A stretch of 64,000 nucleotides of DNA, taken from Shewanella colwelliana ATCC 39565. Lineage in GTDB: Bacteria > Pseudomonadota > Gammaproteobacteria > Enterobacterales > Shewanellaceae. The stretch covers positions 62,001 to 126,000 of the forward strand of contig NZ_JAEC01000012.1 in NCBI RefSeq assembly GCF_000518705.1, given 5' to 3'. Shown here one piece after another: positions 55,155-64,000 of the stretch. Each line of letters starts with the position of its first letter. Position 1 is the first letter of the stretch. The translations under genes were made by a program, and so were the position numbers. The notes under the pieces are model-generated. The model was not told where the DNA came from, did not search any database, and saw only the letters and a list, made by a program, of their open reading frames with translations.

Positions 55155-57332
55155 TTATAGCTTGTGGCCGTGGTGCTCCATAATTTTCTCTGGGCTGTGA
55201 CAGGTTGCACAGGCTTCTTTTGCTTCTTTGGCTTGCTGCTTATCTGAGCCAAAGTATGCGCCATTGTTTTGCATGTGTGACATGGCTGCATCGGATAGGT
55301 ATTTCTGGTGACAACTCATACATGCAGCCGCATCGGGTGAGGCATACCAAGTTGCTACTGGTGTCAATGCCGGGTCATTGTTTTTACCAGGAATAAAGCT
55401 TGGTACCGTATGGGCTTGACCTGCATTACGTCCGAGCTCGAAACCATAGGCTTTACCGCCCCAACCTTCAACTTCAGCATGACAAGTGGTGCAGTCAGTT
55501 TTCAAGATAGTCCCACTGCCACCATGACCGTTGTCATGGCCCTGTGCTTTGTGGGCTTTGTACATAAAGCTGGTTGATTTCTTCTCGCCTGAAGCCAGCG
55601 CATCACCGTTTTCATCTTCTACAGCACCCAGTTTCTTATCATTGGTGTGGCAGGCAATACAGTTTACGCCATTGGAATCATGGTAAAACTCATAGCTGTG
55701 ACAGTCATGACAGGTTTGCTGATCGATAATCGCACGGCGCTGTGCAACCTCTGCTTCGCTGTCGTTAAGGATGGTGCGATAAGCGTCGGTCTGCACATAG
55801 GCCGGGTAGGCATTGCTCGCATCACAGCTGACACGGTTGGCGCTGCTCTCTTCAAAGCACACTTTAAGTACAGGCAGGACTTCCAGTGAGCGAGAAGCGA
55901 TATCGTTGGGGAAGTTCATCGCGACCTTAACACTGACACTGTTATCACCATTCCAAGTTGCCTTAGCGGGATCTTTAATATCAATTCGACGCTCGCTGTA
56001 GGGAGATTGATCAAAGTCTGGGTAATCTTTTTCAACATCCCAGCTCACCACGACATAAGGCTTGCTGTAACCCTTTTTATAGACTTCATCTTGGCTGACA
56101 AAGATTCCAGCTTCATCGGTTATCTTCAAGTCGAAGCTAATTTCATTAGCAGTGCTGATGGCAACATTAGTGACAACAGCGTCATACTCTTTTGCCGCTT
56201 GGTAAGGTTTTGCGTGGTCATTATGTACCGCTGCGCTATGACAATCGGTACAGGTTAATTGCGGATTTTTATCTGATTTATGTTGTGCTGGTGAGTCGGT
56301 ATGACATCCCGTACACGCGTTAGCATTGGCATTGGCTAACCACAGATCTTTATCGGCAAGCGTGTCGTCTTCAACGTGACAGGCGGTACAATCCATAAAG
56401 GGTTTCGTTGGGAAAGCAGGGTAGTCAAAGGCATGATCGCCGCCGTAACCAGCAATGGTGTATGGCATAGGTACTACATTGCCTTCGCTGTCTTTACCCT
56501 CACGGTGTGGTCCCATATGGATGGCGTGTACCATATGCCCAAGCTCGACAGAGATAGCGTTGGGGTCGGTGACAATCCCGTTGTGGCAAGATTGACAGTT
56601 TTCCATATCTAGACGTCGACCGCCATGAGCTTCTAAGCTATCAGGCTGGTGACAGGTGTAGCAGGTTTGCATGGTCACCAATTCACGGGTCTCAATACCT
56701 TCGCTGGCATTCGTTGCTGGTATCCAGTCAAAATGGGCATTCTCGGCCAACTCATGACCTGAGTCATACTCAAATTGCATCTCGATAGCGATACGTTGCG
56801 TCAGTTGTGGGTCGAAGTCGATACCAGCAGGATCTTGTGCTGTAGTGAGCTCCGTTTTAAAGGTATAGCTATAGGTGCCGTCATTGTGATCGACTAAGCA
56901 TTCAACACAGTCTTTTATCTTTTCAAAGCCCTGTTCAAAGGTGGTGCCCGCATCATTGGTGGTTTCATTTAATAGTGACAACCACTGCTTAAGCTCACTG
57001 CCCTCTTCTGTTTTTAATTGGGCAAGTGAAAAGCGGAAGTCATGAAAAGGATTGCTGCCACTCAGGCCAAATAAGCCAACGCCCTGCTTATTTTCGAGCT
57101 CAAAATCCACCGTTATAATACCGTCGGCATAACTGGCGTTAGTGATATTGGCGATAGCCTCATTGGCCATATCAATATGCAGACCGCTCGTTCCCGGTGC
57201 ACCAGGGTTGCCTGGCTGACCGTTTTCACCATCTATACCATCTTTTCCATCATTCCCATCTCCACAGGCAGACAACATTACCGATGAGGCAATGAGTAGC
57301 GCAAGTGTGGTTGTTTTTGTTTTTATCATCAT
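55155..57332 (-). CDS. Decaheme c-type cytochrome lipoprotein, OmcA/MtrC family
   Basis: A 725-residue outer-membrane lipoprotein (lipobox LSAC) followed by a collagen-like Gly-rich linker (GDGNDGKDGIDGENGQ). Exactly ten CXXCH heme sites are present: CYTCH, CQSCH, CTACH, CTGCH, CTDCH, then CHDCH, CIACH, CTTCH, CMSCH and CATCH, in two groups of five separated by a non-heme domain. This is the four-domain OmcA/MtrC layout used for electron transfer to extracellular acceptors. No MtrA or MtrB homologue is adjacent. The ATG at 57332 has GGAG upstream. Two LysR genes are divergent from it. Confidence 0.95.
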   Translation of the reverse strand: MMIKTKTTTLALLIASSVMLSACGDGNDGKDGIDGENGQPGNPGAPGTSGLHIDMANEAIANITNASYADGIITVDFELENKQGVGLFGLSGSNPFHDFRFSLAQLKTEEGSELKQWLSLLNETTNDAGTTFEQGFEKIKDCVECLVDHNDGTYSYTFKTELTTAQDPAGIDFDPQLTQRIAIEMQFEYDSGHELAENAHFDWIPATNASEGIETRELVTMQTCYTCHQPDSLEAHGGRRLDMENCQSCHNGIVTDPNAISVELGHMVHAIHMGPHREGKDSEGNVVPMPYTIAGYGGDHAFDYPAFPTKPFMDCTACHVEDDTLADKDLWLANANANACTGCHTDSPAQHKSDKNPQLTCTDCHSAAVHNDHAKPYQAAKEYDAVVTNVAISTANEISFDLKITDEAGIFVSQDEVYKKGYSKPYVVVSWDVEKDYPDFDQSPYSERRIDIKDPAKATWNGDNSVSVKVAMNFPNDIASRSLEVLPVLKVCFEESSANRVSCDASNAYPAYVQTDAYRTILNDSEAEVAQRRAIIDQQTCHDCHSYEFYHDSNGVNCIACHTNDKKLGAVEDENGDALASGEKKSTSFMYKAHKAQGHDNGHGGSGTILKTDCTTCHAEVEGWGGKAYGFELGRNAGQAHTVPSFIPGKNNDPALTPVATWYASPDAAACMSCHQKYLSDAAMSHMQNNGAYFGSDKQQAKEAKEACATCHSPEKIMEHHGHKL

Positions 57333-57850
57333 TTTTTCTCCAAGATTAACCACTGGGTGTAGCTGGCTTAAATGTTAAGGATTGGTAGAAAAGTCTGATA
57401 TGAAGTACATCACTTTAACTAAATAGTCTAAATTGGCGATTTGAACTGATTTTGTGTTTACTGGTAGGTTTAACTTGGTGCTGTTGTGTTTGAGGTTGGT
57501 TTTTTGTTTTGTTTTATTTGTTTTTTGTGGATGATTCGCGAGAATTTCTTAAGGTGAAACTCTAATATTCATATTCCGCAAATCACAATAGTGAATCTTA
57601 ATTTGCCTAAGTAGAAAGTGATTCTATTTGGGCGATTAGTTTTAAGTGCTACAAGATTTATTTTATTACTTTGCGAGATTCAGTGCCGAGGAGATACTCC
57701 TTGTTTACTTGTTTGTCAGTGTCACATATTTAACAAAATTCTAGCTAAATATCATAAATTTGGGCAGTTCTAAGCGTAATAAAGATGGATTTAGATTAGA
57801 TTAGAAGCGTATAAATAAGCGCGAACTTAAGCCTTGTTAAAAGGAGATAC
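57333..57850. other. Divergent control region of decaheme and LysR genes
   Basis: No gene was found in these 518 bases. The region is A+T-rich and includes a T/G-only-like tract with several TTTTTTG runs at about 57496-57530. It must hold the promoters of the decaheme cytochrome and of the LysR pair; I could not assign operators. Confidence 0.55.
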
Positions 57851-58828
57851 ATGAGCCGAATAAATAGCAATACGCTGTTCAATATCAAAGTCTTTGTACT
57901 ACTGTTTGAAAGCTTGAGTTCCACCCATGTCGCCCAGCAATTGGGGGTTGCGACGTCTAAAGTGAGCCGCAGCTTAAAGGCGTTGCGTCATTCATTCGAT
58001 GAACCTTTATTTGTACGTAAACAACATGGTTTTGAACATACTCCATTTGCGCAATCTATCTACCCTCAGTTGAAAAGAATATTAGCGCTCTCTGAATTAA
58101 GTTTGGCCTTGTCAGAACCTGAAACTGGGCAAGTTAAACAGGAGATGACCTTAGCCTGTCCTCCACCATTGTCACTGAACTTATTAAGTTATCTGCAAGA
58201 TAGGGCTTCACAGTTACAACAGAAGTTTAGCTTCAATATAAAACCCTGTAGTAATGATATTGATAAGCTACTGAGCCGACTCGATGTGGATTTAGCCATC
58301 ACCTTCGAGGCACATAACTCTGAGCGTTTATCTTCTCGGTTTGTAGCAAAGGCCAATGCTTATGTGTTGGTGGGTAATAAGGAACACCCGATTTTCCAAG
58401 GTGATGGGCATGTTGATGTTGATGACATTCTCAGATTTCCCTATATCAGTTTTAACGGCCATGAGTTTGATCAAGGGCACGATCCTCTTGCGCTGTATGC
58501 TTCTGAAAAATTTATGGATATCAATATTATTGCTAAGGTGTGCCTGTTGGCCGATCTGATGATTCAACTTGAGCGTAGTGATGCCTTGGCGCTAATTTGC
58601 TATCGCGATGCCGTTGAGTTTTTATGTGCGAAAGGCAACATCTGTGCGGTAGCGCTGCCAGAAGAGCAAAACCGATTACTTAACCTGCGCGCAGACGGTC
58701 ATCACCACTATTTAACTCAGCTTAGAGACGGTACCCATACAGTGCCTTGGGTGGAAGAGGAGATCAGTTCTTATATCCAAAGTAATGTGATCATAAACTG
58801 CGACGGAGCCGTTGATGCCAAAAGATAA
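57851..58828 (+). CDS. LysR-type transcriptional regulator, first of a pair
   Basis: A 325-residue regulator with an N-terminal winged helix (TLFNIKVFVLLFES, then HVAQQLGVATSKVSRSLKALR) and a LysR substrate-binding domain (about 95-300). AAGGAG precedes the ATG. It overlaps the next LysR gene by 14 bases and is divergent from the decaheme cytochrome gene, which is its likely target. The ligand is unknown. Confidence 0.9.
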   Translation: MSRINSNTLFNIKVFVLLFESLSSTHVAQQLGVATSKVSRSLKALRHSFDEPLFVRKQHGFEHTPFAQSIYPQLKRILALSELSLALSEPETGQVKQEMTLACPPPLSLNLLSYLQDRASQLQQKFSFNIKPCSNDIDKLLSRLDVDLAITFEAHNSERLSSRFVAKANAYVLVGNKEHPIFQGDGHVDVDDILRFPYISFNGHEFDQGHDPLALYASEKFMDINIIAKVCLLADLMIQLERSDALALICYRDAVEFLCAKGNICAVALPEEQNRLLNLRADGHHHYLTQLRDGTHTVPWVEEEISSYIQSNVIINCDGAVDAKR

Positions 58829-59768
58829 ACTACTCGACATTCCATTGACGACGATTGAGATCTTCTGCCAAATCTATGTGAAAAAAAATGCTATTGAGGT
58901 CGCCAGCCATCTAGAGTTGTCTCAGCCTAAGGTGAGTCGTGCATTGGCAGCGCTGCGCAGCGTATTTGACGACCCACTATTTATTCGCCGTGAAAGTCAG
59001 TTCCAGGCCACCGAGAAAGCACATAATCTCTACCCCATTTTCCGTGAGATGATGGAGTGCAGCCAAGCGGTGGATCATTTGATGAAAGGCGGCTCAGGGG
59101 GAGCGGAAAACACGGTTGAGATTGCCACGGTTCCCCAATTAGAGATCAATTTGACCCAGAGCATTAAGCAAGCGGCTATGCCCGTTGCTGATAGCGAAAT
59201 CATTGTGTCTACAACGCCTTGGGGGGAAACCACCAGCCAACAACTAATTAATGATGAACTGGATGCGGCGATCTGCTTTCAACGTTCAAGTCATCGCGCC
59301 ATTTTATCTAAGTCGATTATTCAACATCGAGGCGGTTATTTGGTGGCGCGCAGTGATCACCCCATTTGGCGCGATCCCTGTATCGACAATATGATTGATT
59401 ACCCGTTGGTTAAGCTCATCACTATGCCATTTCCTGCCAATAAGTCGCCAATAGGAAACTACGCTAAACAGGTGGGCAAACAGATGCAGATCTACGCAAC
59501 GGCTCCAGACTTAGGGAGTGCGGCTAATAGTCTGCTTAATTCTGATGCCATCATCATTATCGGGGTCAAAGGGGCGGTGGACTTTTTAAGAAACATTAAC
59601 GGATTGAAGGCACAAAAAATCGATCATGTGCAAGACCAATCGATTTTGAAGAACTTTAGTCATCCAACGGTTTATTTATGGTTAAAGCTGGATACTCGCG
59701 GCAAGGTGACGACGCCATTTTGGTTACAGCGCTGTCTTGAGGATTACATTATTAAAGCGCATCAGTGA
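58815..59768 (+). CDS. LysR-type transcriptional regulator, second of a pair
   Basis: A 317-residue regulator with the helix-turn-helix EVASHLELSQPKVSRALAALR and a substrate-binding domain. It starts at an ATG inside the end of the first LysR gene, behind GGAG, which implies translational coupling and near-equal amounts of both proteins. The two are related but clearly different, so they may form heteromers or act at different sites. It ends inside a bidirectional terminator. Confidence 0.9.
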   Translation: MPKDKLLDIPLTTIEIFCQIYVKKNAIEVASHLELSQPKVSRALAALRSVFDDPLFIRRESQFQATEKAHNLYPIFREMMECSQAVDHLMKGGSGGAENTVEIATVPQLEINLTQSIKQAAMPVADSEIIVSTTPWGETTSQQLINDELDAAICFQRSSHRAILSKSIIQHRGGYLVARSDHPIWRDPCIDNMIDYPLVKLITMPFPANKSPIGNYAKQVGKQMQIYATAPDLGSAANSLLNSDAIIIIGVKGAVDFLRNINGLKAQKIDHVQDQSILKNFSHPTVYLWLKLDTRGKVTTPFWLQRCLEDYIIKAHQ

Positions 59769-59779
59769 TGCGCTTTAAT
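59751..59779. terminator. Bidirectional hairpin spanning the second LysR stop codon
   Basis: ATTAAAGCGCATCA and its exact complement are joined by a single G. The stem includes the LysR stop codon and reaches to 9 bases from the end of the convergent sensor gene, so it may serve both. Confidence 0.75.
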
Positions 59780-59787
59780 CTGTTTGC

Positions 59788-62019
59788 TTAGGGCTGCCGA
59801 GTATAGGCTTGGCAGATATTTTGTTCACCTATCTGTTTGGCACGTTTAAGTGCTATTTCGGCGTTACTTAAGTATTGTTCAAGGTTTTGCCTTGGCTGGT
59901 AACTGGCAATCCCCATGCAGATACCTGCACCTAAACCGATCTCATTGAGGCTACCTAGTGTCTTAACCGCAAAATGGTGAGCGTTGTCTGAGCTGGTGTC
60001 GGGCAAGATAACAATCAGCTTACCCAGTTGCCAGTGTGACATCTGATAACCTACTGGTAGCGATTTAAGAATATGGATCTCGACCTCTTTTTGGCGACTC
60101 TCTAGTTGGCCAATATCACTCATATGGCTCAACATACTCTCAGCGGTGATATCCATTAGCAGCAAACTAGAGCTATCGCGGCTCTTATCGCTCAAGGACT
60201 TAAAGTAATCATCTAAGTCTCTAAGATTGACTAAGATAGTGCTACGGTGGGGAATGAAGTCGCCTCTATCTTGCAGTAAAGCTCGCTTTTGGGCTTGCTC
60301 TAGGGTGCAGACGATATGCTCAATATCACCCGCAGCGTCTAAATGCCCTTTGAGTGTGGCTTGTAAGCAGGTGTTTTCATTGCTGTTAGGGTCACATAAA
60401 ATTTGTCCCTTCCAGCTGCCTTGTAGCATGATCTGTTGCGTGATCCGAGACCACTGTGAACTCAAGTCGTTGTTAAGTAGCTCTGTCAGGTTTTTACCCG
60501 CAATATCATGAATAGAGACTAGTTGCATGAATGCTTCATTGACCAGTTCCAGATCACCGTTGGCTTGCACTAAGGCGCAGGCCACAGAGCTGTCGTTAAG
60601 CAGTCTATTTAAATTCGATTGATGCTGTATCTGCTTTAACTCCGTAACATCTTCAAAGGTCACTAACAGGTATTTGCTCTCTTTGGGTGTACGCGGGGCG
60701 CCAGTAATGGTGACCCTTAGAGAGGTGCCTGATAGGTTTTCAAAATCGACTTCATCTTGCCAGCGCTTGTCGGTTTCTAGCTGGGTCATGATGGCGGCAT
60801 ATTGATCGTCTTCAAATTGCAGTATGCGTTGTAAATTTCTATCTGATAGTTCATCTATTGGCATCGCGAGTAGTCTAGCCGCCTGATCGTTGGCGGTGAT
60901 AACTCGATTGTTATCGTTGACGATTATGCAGCCAATATCTTGGTGAAATAGGCGGTTAGCCAGCTGAATGCTGTATGCGCGAGAGCGCTGTCCAATCCGG
61001 TATGAGTGGCTGAGTAAAATAAGACTAAGTGCTAATAGGGTTAATACCACGGCCCCGAAAATTAGAATGTTGCGCCACTGTGAGAAATTATCTGCAATGG
61101 CGTCGTTACGTACGTAGGAGACCAAGTAATATTCGCGGCGCGTTTCATACTGGGTCGTTAGCTCGATTTTGAGGTAAACAAATGTGGCGTCATCACCATG
61201 AAACTGCCCAAAGTTACTGGTCGACATTTTGCGCCACAGAGCTGGGTAGGTTTGTCTAAGGCTACCGCCCATGGTGTCTGGAATACGATTAATGGTTGGG
61301 CGAGACTCGGCGCCAGCATAGATTAAGCCTTGTGTATCTAGCATTAATAGCGGTGACTCTGCACTGGAATAAGCAGGTTTAATACTTTTCAACATCCGTG
61401 CCATTGACTGGTAACTGACCAGATAGCCACGCACCGTTTGGTCGGGATTTTCTAACCAAGCTAGCTGATAGAGGTAAGGTTCTAGCTTGCCGGCAATAGG
61501 GGTAAATTCGAGTGGAGAGGTATAGACCTCATTTCCCCCCATGTTGCGTGCACCTCCCAGTAGTGCTGGGGGTAAAGGCTCACGGCTGAAATCATTAGTG
61601 GTAGAGAATTTATATTTACCTTGCGGGTCAAACAGGGCGATATCCAGCAGCTCTGGGATATTACTGGTCATGACGTTCCAGTTTTGTTGCAGTTTGGCTT
61701 GCCTGACTTCGCTTGGGATAGTCAGGTAACGCTTGAGCAACTCTGAATTGGCAAACATCTGGGTTCTAAACTGCTGGAAACCAACTTTGTCAGCAATCAA
61801 GGTGCCAACAGATTGTAGCTCACTGTAGCGCTGCGTGGCCCAGTCTTCCTGTAGACGTCGTTCACCTAAGGTGATGATGACATTGGTCATAAGAATCACA
61901 CTGATCAGCAAAATAATGATCTGCGTCGCCACGGAGAAAATGCGTTGCGTCGACCAATGCAGTCCTTGAGTCGAGATCAAAAGTGGTAGTTTTTGCATCA
62001 GCATTAAGATTGAGAACAC
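59788..62019 (-). CDS. Membrane PAS sensor with degenerate GGDEF domain
   Basis: A 743-residue signalling protein. Two membrane helices (about 27-48 and 338-360) enclose a periplasmic dCache-like sensor of about 290 residues. PAS domains follow (about 375-480 and 490-590), and the C-terminus (about 600-735) has a GGDEF-like fold. Where GGDEF is expected it reads SHWQLGKLIVIL, so cyclase activity is unlikely. The start is uncertain: GTG at 62019 or ATG at 61998. It ends convergent to the LysR pair, and a role in sensing a redox-related ligand is only an inference. Confidence 0.82.
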   Translation of the reverse strand: MFSILMLMQKLPLLISTQGLHWSTQRIFSVATQIIILLISVILMTNVIITLGERRLQEDWATQRYSELQSVGTLIADKVGFQQFRTQMFANSELLKRYLTIPSEVRQAKLQQNWNVMTSNIPELLDIALFDPQGKYKFSTTNDFSREPLPPALLGGARNMGGNEVYTSPLEFTPIAGKLEPYLYQLAWLENPDQTVRGYLVSYQSMARMLKSIKPAYSSAESPLLMLDTQGLIYAGAESRPTINRIPDTMGGSLRQTYPALWRKMSTSNFGQFHGDDATFVYLKIELTTQYETRREYYLVSYVRNDAIADNFSQWRNILIFGAVVLTLLALSLILLSHSYRIGQRSRAYSIQLANRLFHQDIGCIIVNDNNRVITANDQAARLLAMPIDELSDRNLQRILQFEDDQYAAIMTQLETDKRWQDEVDFENLSGTSLRVTITGAPRTPKESKYLLVTFEDVTELKQIQHQSNLNRLLNDSSVACALVQANGDLELVNEAFMQLVSIHDIAGKNLTELLNNDLSSQWSRITQQIMLQGSWKGQILCDPNSNENTCLQATLKGHLDAAGDIEHIVCTLEQAQKRALLQDRGDFIPHRSTILVNLRDLDDYFKSLSDKSRDSSSLLLMDITAESMLSHMSDIGQLESRQKEVEIHILKSLPVGYQMSHWQLGKLIVILPDTSSDNAHHFAVKTLGSLNEIGLGAGICMGIASYQPRQNLEQYLSNAEIALKRAKQIGEQNICQAYTRQP

Positions 62020-62109
62020 CCAGAGAATTTGTCGCCTATGTTAGCATGAATCTAGTGACTAAACACAGGGGGTTACATCTTGCTAACGACTGCTCTAAAT
62101 CAGCTAAGG

Positions 62110-62712
62110 TCAGCCAACAATTCCGAGTTGGCGGGGTTTAAATTGGGCGTTGGCATCCAGCACTATCTGCTCACAACGTTTGATGTCGACGCCTTCGAGG
62201 CCATTAATGGCAGAAACTTGTACACTGGCTATATAGTGAGGAGCGAGCTTAATAAAGTCATTAACCGCTTGGTACGCACCTTTGAGTTTGGGTTTGCAGT
62301 GGCGAAGATAGGTCGCTTCTGTGTCTGCATTGAGTGATATAGATAGGGCATCAACAATGTTGGCCAATTCTGGCAGTATATTGCGGCGATGGAACAGATT
62401 GCCCAGCCCATCGGTATTAACCCTGACTCTCCCTCCCAAGCGTTTTATCTCAGTAGCGACCTCAATTAAGGTCTTTAGATTTAAAGTCGGTTCACCATAG
62501 CCACAGAACACATACTCATCAAACTGACTTACATCGCCCAATAGAGGGATGATCTCGGTAGCTGTAGGTTGATGGTCCAAGGCGAGTTGATACTCATGCA
62601 CCTGCTTACTGCCATTATGTTTTGGACAAAATTGGCAACGTAAGGTGCAGCGCCCAGTGATATTGAGGTAGCGGCTGTTACGTATGTCGTAGACAAGAGT
62701 GGAAGCGGTCAT
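62110..62712 (-). CDS. TatD-linked radical SAM protein
   Basis: A 200-residue radical SAM enzyme. The cluster motif is CTLRCQFC near residue 22-29, and the SAM-binding GYGEPTLN (residues about 71-78) matches the GGE motif. The layout and length fit the small radical SAM proteins encoded near TatD nucleases (TIGR04038). No TatD gene is visible in this window. The reaction is not established; the short length leaves little room for extra clusters. Confidence 0.85.
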   Translation of the reverse strand: MTASTLVYDIRNSRYLNITGRCTLRCQFCPKHNGSKQVHEYQLALDHQPTATEIIPLLGDVSQFDEYVFCGYGEPTLNLKTLIEVATEIKRLGGRVRVNTDGLGNLFHRRNILPELANIVDALSISLNADTEATYLRHCKPKLKGAYQAVNDFIKLAPHYIASVQVSAINGLEGVDIKRCEQIVLDANAQFKPRQLGIVG

Positions 62713-62781
62713 GGCATATCAGTGAAAGTGAGGATACGTTGAGTGTAACCTGTTTTGTTTTTGCAAAATGTTGGGCTGATC

Positions 62782-62803
62782 AAAAAGGGAGGCATTGCCT
62801 CCC
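62782..62803 (-). terminator. Terminator of the RND efflux gene
   Basis: On the minus strand GGGAGGC-AAT-GCCTCCC is followed by TTTTT. It lies about 10 bases after the stop of the RND gene. Confidence 0.9.
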
Positions 62804-62812
62804 TAAATCTGA

Positions 62813-64000
62813 TTAATTGGTCTCATCGGCTGGGTGAGGCTTAGGTTGCCACCACCAGTTAAACAAACGCCTTAGGCTTCTTCTGATATCATCGAGAATG
62901 ATATAGAGAATAGGCACCAAAATCAGGGTTACCACAGTCGAGAACAGGATACCAAAAGCGAGTGAGGTCGCCATGGGGATCACAATTTGTGCCTGTAAGC
63001 TACGCTCTAAAATAATGGGTACTAAGCCAACGAAGGTGGTCATCGACGTTAAGATAATCGCTCTAAACCGGTAGCAACCCGCATCGATAGCGGCTTCCAC
63101 TATCGGTAGACCTTGGCTTCTTGCTCGGTTAACAAAGTCGACCAAAATCAATGAGTCATTCACCACCACGCCCGCAAGCGCCACAATACCGCATAGGCTT
63201 AAGACGCTCATAGAGAGCCCGAGAATAAAGTGGCCAAATAGTGCGCCGATGATACCAAAAGGGATCACTGACATAATGATCAATGGTTGGCTGTAGGATT
63301 TTAACGGTATGGCCATCAAGGCATAGATGGTAAACATGGCAAAGAAGAAGCCCTGTAATAAGCCAACTAATGCACTGGCTTCATCGGCACTGCCACCATC
63401 TAATGCGGTAGAGATGTGCGGATATTTACCCTCTAAGTAGGGCAGGAAATCCTTTTGAATCTCGCCAACCACTTTTGACGGTTCAACAATATTTTTGTTG
63501 GCGTTGGCGGTTACGGTAATAGCACGGCGGTTATCGACACGAGTAATTGAAGAGTAGGAGTCACCGAGCTCAATTGCTGCCACGCTAGAGAAGGGCACTG
63601 AGATACCTTGTGGAGTTCGGATCATCATGTTTTCGAGATGTCCCACTGTGCGTCGCTGCTCTAGCGGGTAACGCACCATGACCTTCACTTCTTCTTTATT
63701 ACGCAAGATCCTTTGAGCTTCGTAGCCATAGAAACCGTAACGTACTTGGCTAGCAAGATCTGAGAGGGTTAAGCCAAGGGCTTCAGCTTCTGGTTTGATG
63801 CTTAAACGAATTTCATGGCTTCCTGATGAGTAGTTATCGGCAATATCGTACACCCCTTCATAGGTGCGTAGCTTCTGTTTAAGCTCATTAGCGGCTAACG
63901 ACAGTTGCTCTAGATCGCTTGAGGTCAGTCTAAAGGAGATATCACCGCCTGCATCGTTGGTACTGGCGTTGATGTTCAGTTTCTTAACTGAAATCAGTTC
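62813..64000 (-). CDS. RND efflux transporter, C-terminal part (runs off window)
   Basis: The last 395 codons of an AcrB-type inner-membrane efflux pump. The reading frame stays open to the window edge, so the N-terminal two thirds lie outside. Visible features are the second periplasmic porter region and the C-terminal membrane half with IALAGVVVNDSLILVDFVNRAR and ILTSMTTFVGLVPIILERS. These segments resemble the hydrophobe/amphiphile efflux group. The substrate cannot be assigned from this part. A partner adaptor is expected upstream, outside the window. Confidence 0.92.
   Translation of the reverse strand, partial: ELISVKKLNINASTNDAGGDISFRLTSSDLEQLSLAANELKQKLRTYEGVYDIADNYSSGSHEIRLSIKPEAEALGLTLSDLASQVRYGFYGYEAQRILRNKEEVKVMVRYPLEQRRTVGHLENMMIRTPQGISVPFSSVAAIELGDSYSSITRVDNRRAITVTANANKNIVEPSKVVGEIQKDFLPYLEGKYPHISTALDGGSADEASALVGLLQGFFFAMFTIYALMAIPLKSYSQPLIIMSVIPFGIIGALFGHFILGLSMSVLSLCGIVALAGVVVNDSLILVDFVNRARSQGLPIVEAAIDAGCYRFRAIILTSMTTFVGLVPIILERSLQAQIVIPMATSLAFGILFSTVVTLILVPILYIILDDIRRSLRRLFNWWWQPKPHPADETN

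Overview
The window looks like chromosome from a marine gamma-proteobacterium of the genus Shewanella. The evidence is a ten-CXXCH OmcA/MtrC-type outer-membrane lipoprotein, a Tat-exported split-Soret-like cytochrome, a persulfide reductase like the Npsr enzyme characterised in S. loihica, the metK / tkt-epd-pgk-fba gene order typical of Shewanella, and abundant PAS, GGDEF and HD-GYP signalling proteins. No prophage, complete insertion sequence, CRISPR array or rRNA operon was seen. The species cannot be named from the sequence alone.

Layout. 0-5 kb: tRNA-Leu(CAG), a leftward two-gene signalling unit (HD-GYP response regulator and GAF histidine kinase), btuF and a MAPEG protein. 5.1-13.1 kb: a rightward operon for a MacAB/YknXYZ-like exporter (adaptor, small unknown protein, ATPase, two FtsX-type permeases), followed by its own NtrC-type regulator and histidine kinase. 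A -24/-12 promoter and GCGGACAC inverted repeats lie ahead of the operon and suggest a closed sigma-54 circuit. 13-24 kb: pyrC, a sulfur module (persulfide reductase plus a split YeeE/YedE pair), a PAS-GGDEF cyclase, a PAP2 phosphatase, csdA-csdE, a Tas-like aldo-keto reductase, a MarR-GNAT fusion and yjjX. 24-30 kb: serine uptake and deamination (sdaC-sdaA), a GNAT enzyme and a dicarboxylate/amino-acid symporter. 30-37 kb: small membrane and lipoproteins, two adjacent paralogues with GAF and degenerate GGDEF domains, and a tightly packed DUF3429 / DCC / SDR / flavin-reductase operon. 37-44 kb: metK behind a likely MetJ operator, then tkt, epd, pgk and fba, separated by strong hairpins. 44-52 kb: a DUF481 outer-membrane protein, then two related membrane-bound winged-helix regulator/partner pairs flanking a cytochrome-lipoprotein operon, and an unknown two-segment membrane protein. 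51-55 kb: an accessory-looking stretch with a large lipoprotein, a cysteine-rich secreted protein, long low-coding gaps, a 36-base palindrome, imperfect repeats and a heptamer tandem array. 55-64 kb: the decaheme cytochrome divergent from an overlapping LysR pair, a PAS sensor with a degenerate cyclase domain, a radical SAM protein and the end of an RND efflux pump that runs off the window.

The best candidates for undescribed biology are the 45.4-49.9 kb locus, where two ToxRS-like modules bracket a split-Soret-like cytochrome and a lipoprotein that may be a heme-less relative of the OmcA N-terminal domain, and the sigma-54-controlled exporter operon with an embedded small secreted or membrane protein. 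Functional statements rest on recognised motifs and family knowledge; no database search was run.
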